This document shows, in pieces, positions 62,037-64,000 of a stretch of 64,000 nt of DNA (the first letter of the stretch is position 1; each line of letters starts with the position of its first letter). This DNA is from Thalassorhabdus alkalitolerans (GTDB lineage Bacteria; Bacillota; Bacilli; Bacillales; Marinococcaceae): NCBI RefSeq assembly GCF_042656585.1, contig NZ_JBHSPG010000009.1. One strand, written 5' to 3'. The position numbers and the translations under genes were made by a program. The notes under the pieces are model-generated. The model saw nothing but the letters and a program-made list of their open reading frames with translations. It ran no database searches and was not told the DNA's origin.

Positions 62037-63221
62037 TTAAAACATTAACTGAATCATTGTACCTCCTGCTGCTCCTATGATCACAATCATCCAGGCCGGA
62101 AGCTTCCAGAAGACAAGCAGGCCAAATAAACCAATGGCTAAGGCAAAGTCCACAGAGGATTGAATGGCGGTAGTAAAGATAGGATGGTATAAAGCTGCTG
62201 CAAGAATACCGACAACAGCTGCATTGACCCCGTACAACGCCCCTTGAATTCTTCGATTCTGCCTCAAGACATTCCAGAAGGGAAGCGTCCCAAGAATGAG
62301 TAAGAAGGCGGGCAGGAAAATGCCGGCTGTTGCCACCATTGCCCCCATCCAGCCATCAGATATTGCACCTAAATAGGAAGCAAAGGTAAACAGGGGTCCA
62401 GGTACTGCCTGGGCAGCCCCATACCCTGCTAAGAACGCTTCTTCGCCTACTAATCCTGCAGGCACTACCTCTCTTTCAAGAAGGGGGAGTACAACGTGGC
62501 CTCCGCCAAATACAAGAGCCCCGGCTCTGTAAAAGCTGTCAAATAAGACAAGCCACTGAAAGGAAAATATTTGACGAAGGATAGGCAAAAGGATGAGTAA
62601 TCCAAAAAACAATCCTAAACAAATGGACGCAAAACGGTATGTAAGTGGAATAGGCATGTCTTCAACATATTTTTTCTCTGTTCCTCGGTATAGCCATAAA
62701 CCGATGACAGCAGCTAACAAAATTAGAGCAACTTGACTGTATACGGTTTGCCAGAGGAGGACAAGGATGAGCGTACCTATAGCAATGGTTGCTCTTTCTC
62801 GGTCGGGAGCCAGCTTCTGCCCCATCCCTAATATGGCGTGAGCGACCACCGCAACAGCAACGATCTTCAGGCCATTAATCCAGCCGGCATTTCCTATATC
62901 AAACCCTTGCAACAGAAAGGCAAAGAGGACAAGGGCAATAACTGAGGGAAGAGTGAAGCCAAGAAAGGATACAATTCCACCAGCCAAGCCCCCACGCATT
63001 ACCCCAATCCCGATTCCAACCTGGCTGCTGGCAGGACCTGGGATAAATTGGGAAAGTGCAACTAAGTCAGCGTAGGCTTTCTCGTCAAACCATTTTCTTC
63101 GCTTGACATATTCATCATGAAAATAGCCCAAGTGTGCAATAGGACCGCCAAAGGAAGTGAAGCCTAACCTGGTGGAGACTCCTAAAATTTCCAGCAGTGT
63201 TCCTCGTTTTTGTTTCTCCAT
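62037..63221 (-). CDS. chrA: Chromate transporter ChrA (long form)
   Basis: 394 residues, two homologous halves of six helices. First half FTSFGGPIAHLGYFHDEYVKRRKWFDE ... LSQFIPGPASSQVGIGIG; second half GALVFGGGHVVLPLLEREVV ... FLAGYGAAQAVPGPLFTFASYLG. These duplicated F-G-G and P-G-P motifs define CHR/ChrA, which exports chromate. ATG at 63221, 6 bases after the regulator stop, so one operon. Confidence 0.95.
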   Translation of the reverse strand: MEKQKRGTLLEILGVSTRLGFTSFGGPIAHLGYFHDEYVKRRKWFDEKAYADLVALSQFIPGPASSQVGIGIGVMRGGLAGGIVSFLGFTLPSVIALVLFAFLLQGFDIGNAGWINGLKIVAVAVVAHAILGMGQKLAPDRERATIAIGTLILVLLWQTVYSQVALILLAAVIGLWLYRGTEKKYVEDMPIPLTYRFASICLGLFFGLLILLPILRQIFSFQWLVLFDSFYRAGALVFGGGHVVLPLLEREVVPAGLVGEEAFLAGYGAAQAVPGPLFTFASYLGAISDGWMGAMVATAGIFLPAFLLILGTLPFWNVLRQNRRIQGALYGVNAAVVGILAAALYHPIFTTAIQSSVDFALAIGLFGLLVFWKLPAWMIVIIGAAGGTMIQLMF

Positions 63222-63227
63222 CTTAAT

Positions 63228-63509
63228 TCACTCCTTGTTTTCATAGAGGACTTCTTCTGCCAGCTCTCTGATTTGTCTCCAGGCTCTCAATAAATTGTTA
63301 CCACTTTCTGTGGTGGTGTAGTACATTCGAATCCTTCCGCAGACCACCTTTTCTTCAAGCTGGTGAAGTGTAGGATAGATCGTCCTGGAACTCATATCAT
63401 AACCATGGTTTTTCAGTTCTTCGATCATGTAAGAACCATATATGGGCTCTTTTGAAGCATGATATAACCTATGAATCTTAATGGTTCCTAGGAAAAAATC
63501 TCTTAGCAT
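63228..63509 (-). CDS. PadR family regulator (ChrI-like)
   Basis: 93 residues. wHTH with IYGSYMIEELKNHGYDMSSRTIYPTLHQLEE (PadR G-Y-x-x-S-x-x-T-I-Y-P-x-L-x-x-L-E pattern) and YYTTTESGNNLL. The beta wing is short (VVCGRIRM) and contains a Cys that could sense oxidant or chromate. Located directly before chrA as in chrI-chrA pairs of Bacilli. ATG with AAGGAGATAAA. Confidence 0.87.
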   Translation of the reverse strand: MLRDFFLGTIKIHRLYHASKEPIYGSYMIEELKNHGYDMSSRTIYPTLHQLEEKVVCGRIRMYYTTTESGNNLLRAWRQIRELAEEVLYENKE

Positions 63510-63532
63510 TTTATCTCCTTACTAATCAATTA

Positions 63533-63555
63533 CCGATATCGTTTATTGATATTGT
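63533..63555. promoter_or_regulatory. Candidate operator upstream of the PadR gene
   Basis: CGATATCG and TGATATTG, two near-identical self-complementary octamers 11-12 bases apart, in the short leader before the PadR start. Plausible dimer sites, unproven. Confidence 0.35.
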
Positions 63556-63709
63556 AACAAAAAACAAAAAATCTCTACGGTTAAGATTTTGTAAAGAATG
63601 AAAAAGGAATCAATTTTGTAATTTAATCGAGGACTTGGATTCCCATGTCTTACTATGAAGAACAATAGAATAATTTAATCAATAGTATATGACCGCGCAG
63701 TATGTGAAT

Positions 63710-63742
63710 TTAAAAAAAGGACCCACGTATAGGTGTGGGGCC
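63710..63742 (-). terminator. Rho-independent terminator (minus strand)
   Basis: On the minus strand AAGG-C-CCCAC / GTGGG-T-CCTT then a T-run. It ends the ktrB-like gene at the right edge. Confidence 0.8.
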
Positions 63743-63791
63743 TTATTAATTAGCTTATATAGAGTGGATAAACCTATTACCTTTTCATGTT

Positions 63792-64000
63792 TTATCCTGT
63801 AAAGATGTCCCCCTTTGGATAACGTACATTGCTTTTAAACTCTTTGGCTAAAGCGAAAGCCAAGGTTACTGGCCCAATTCTTCCAACAAACATTAACACC
63901 ATAATGATCTGCTTACCTAAAGCCGATAGCTCATCGGTGAGTCCCATCGATAAGCCTACCGTTCCAAAGGCAGAAAAGGATTCAAACACAATCATCATAA
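63792..64000 (-). CDS. KtrB/KtrD-like K+ transporter, 3' end only
   Basis: About 70 codons; the frame is open to the window edge. Residues FGTVGLSMGLTDELSA (fourth selectivity filter) to GDIFTG match KtrB and differ from the complete copy at 47352-48680 by a handful of residues. A second, chromosomal Ktr channel subunit. Confidence 0.9.
   Translation of the reverse strand, partial: MMIVFESFSAFGTVGLSMGLTDELSALGKQIIMVLMFVGRIGPVTLAFALAKEFKSNVRYPKGDIFTG

Noticed and set aside
1..64000. CRISPR arrays, tRNA or rRNA genes, DDE-type insertion sequences
   Set aside because: Looked for repeat-spacer periodicity, tRNA T-loops and transposase DDE motifs while reading both strands; none seen. The only mobile machinery is of the serine-recombinase type.

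Overview
The window looks like a chromosome segment of an endospore-forming member of the Bacillaceae. Supporting evidence: AT-rich DNA with strong AGGAGG ribosome sites and many TTG/GTG starts; an Sda-like sporulation checkpoint gene; spoVR; Bacillus-type regulatory RNAs (cobalamin, c-di-AMP and Mg2+ riboswitches); Zur-type boxes; and CysJI, CadC/CadA, KtrAB and MgtE of Bacillus type. Strongly acidic lipoprotein linkers and much K+/Mg2+ handling suggest a halophilic or alkaliphilic lifestyle (inference). A run of 10 N at 46691-46700 shows this is a scaffold with a join inside it.

Layout. 0.3-3.4 kb: small exporter, membrane protein, GntR (YtrA-type) regulator and ABC ATPase, with a perfect 15-bp palindrome at the operon head. 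3.7-8.6 kb: Zur-box-controlled nickel/peptide/opine-metallophore-type ABC importer (binding protein and two permeases, no ATPase genes) plus a MATE exporter. 8.8-15.4 kb: UbiD-like decarboxylase, small membrane proteins, Sda, DUF2294. 16-19.6 kb: cysJI sulfite reductase. 20.4-24.7 kb: His-rich protein, then a B12 riboswitch, a terminator and a second promoter with a Zur-like box ahead of btuF/btuC/btuD-like genes and a thioredoxin-like ferredoxin. 25-28.4 kb: MFS and TSUP transporters and a YusW-like lipoprotein. 28.5-31 kb: cadC-cadA, where the first cysteine codon of the cadA metal-binding CxxC is TGA, followed at once by a SECIS-like hairpin.

32.3-49.6 kb: spoVR is split by a 15.9-kb element. 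The two junctions share a 21-bp direct repeat. The element-side arms combine into a perfectly palindromic attP (15-bp arms, 6-bp centre), as expected of a large serine integrase, and excision would restore a 471-codon spoVR in frame. The element carries three large serine recombinases (one SpoIVCA-like, two as an overlapping pair), a repressor, an excisionase-like protein, a putative spore-surface protein and an 848-residue beta-propeller-like protein. Its right part also holds a second, intact spoVR whose sequence over the attachment core is recoded by silent changes, and ktrAB under a c-di-AMP riboswitch. This resembles the sporulation-excised skin element of sigK, but in spoVR and with what could be a rescue copy.

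49.6-64 kb: htpX remnant, acidic lipoproteins, a GH120 beta-xylosidase with a divergent AraC regulator, an ACR3-like transporter, DoxX, an Mg2+ riboswitch with a small upstream ORF and mgtE, a VOC protein, a chromate transporter with a PadR regulator, and the 3' end of a second ktrB-like gene at the right edge.
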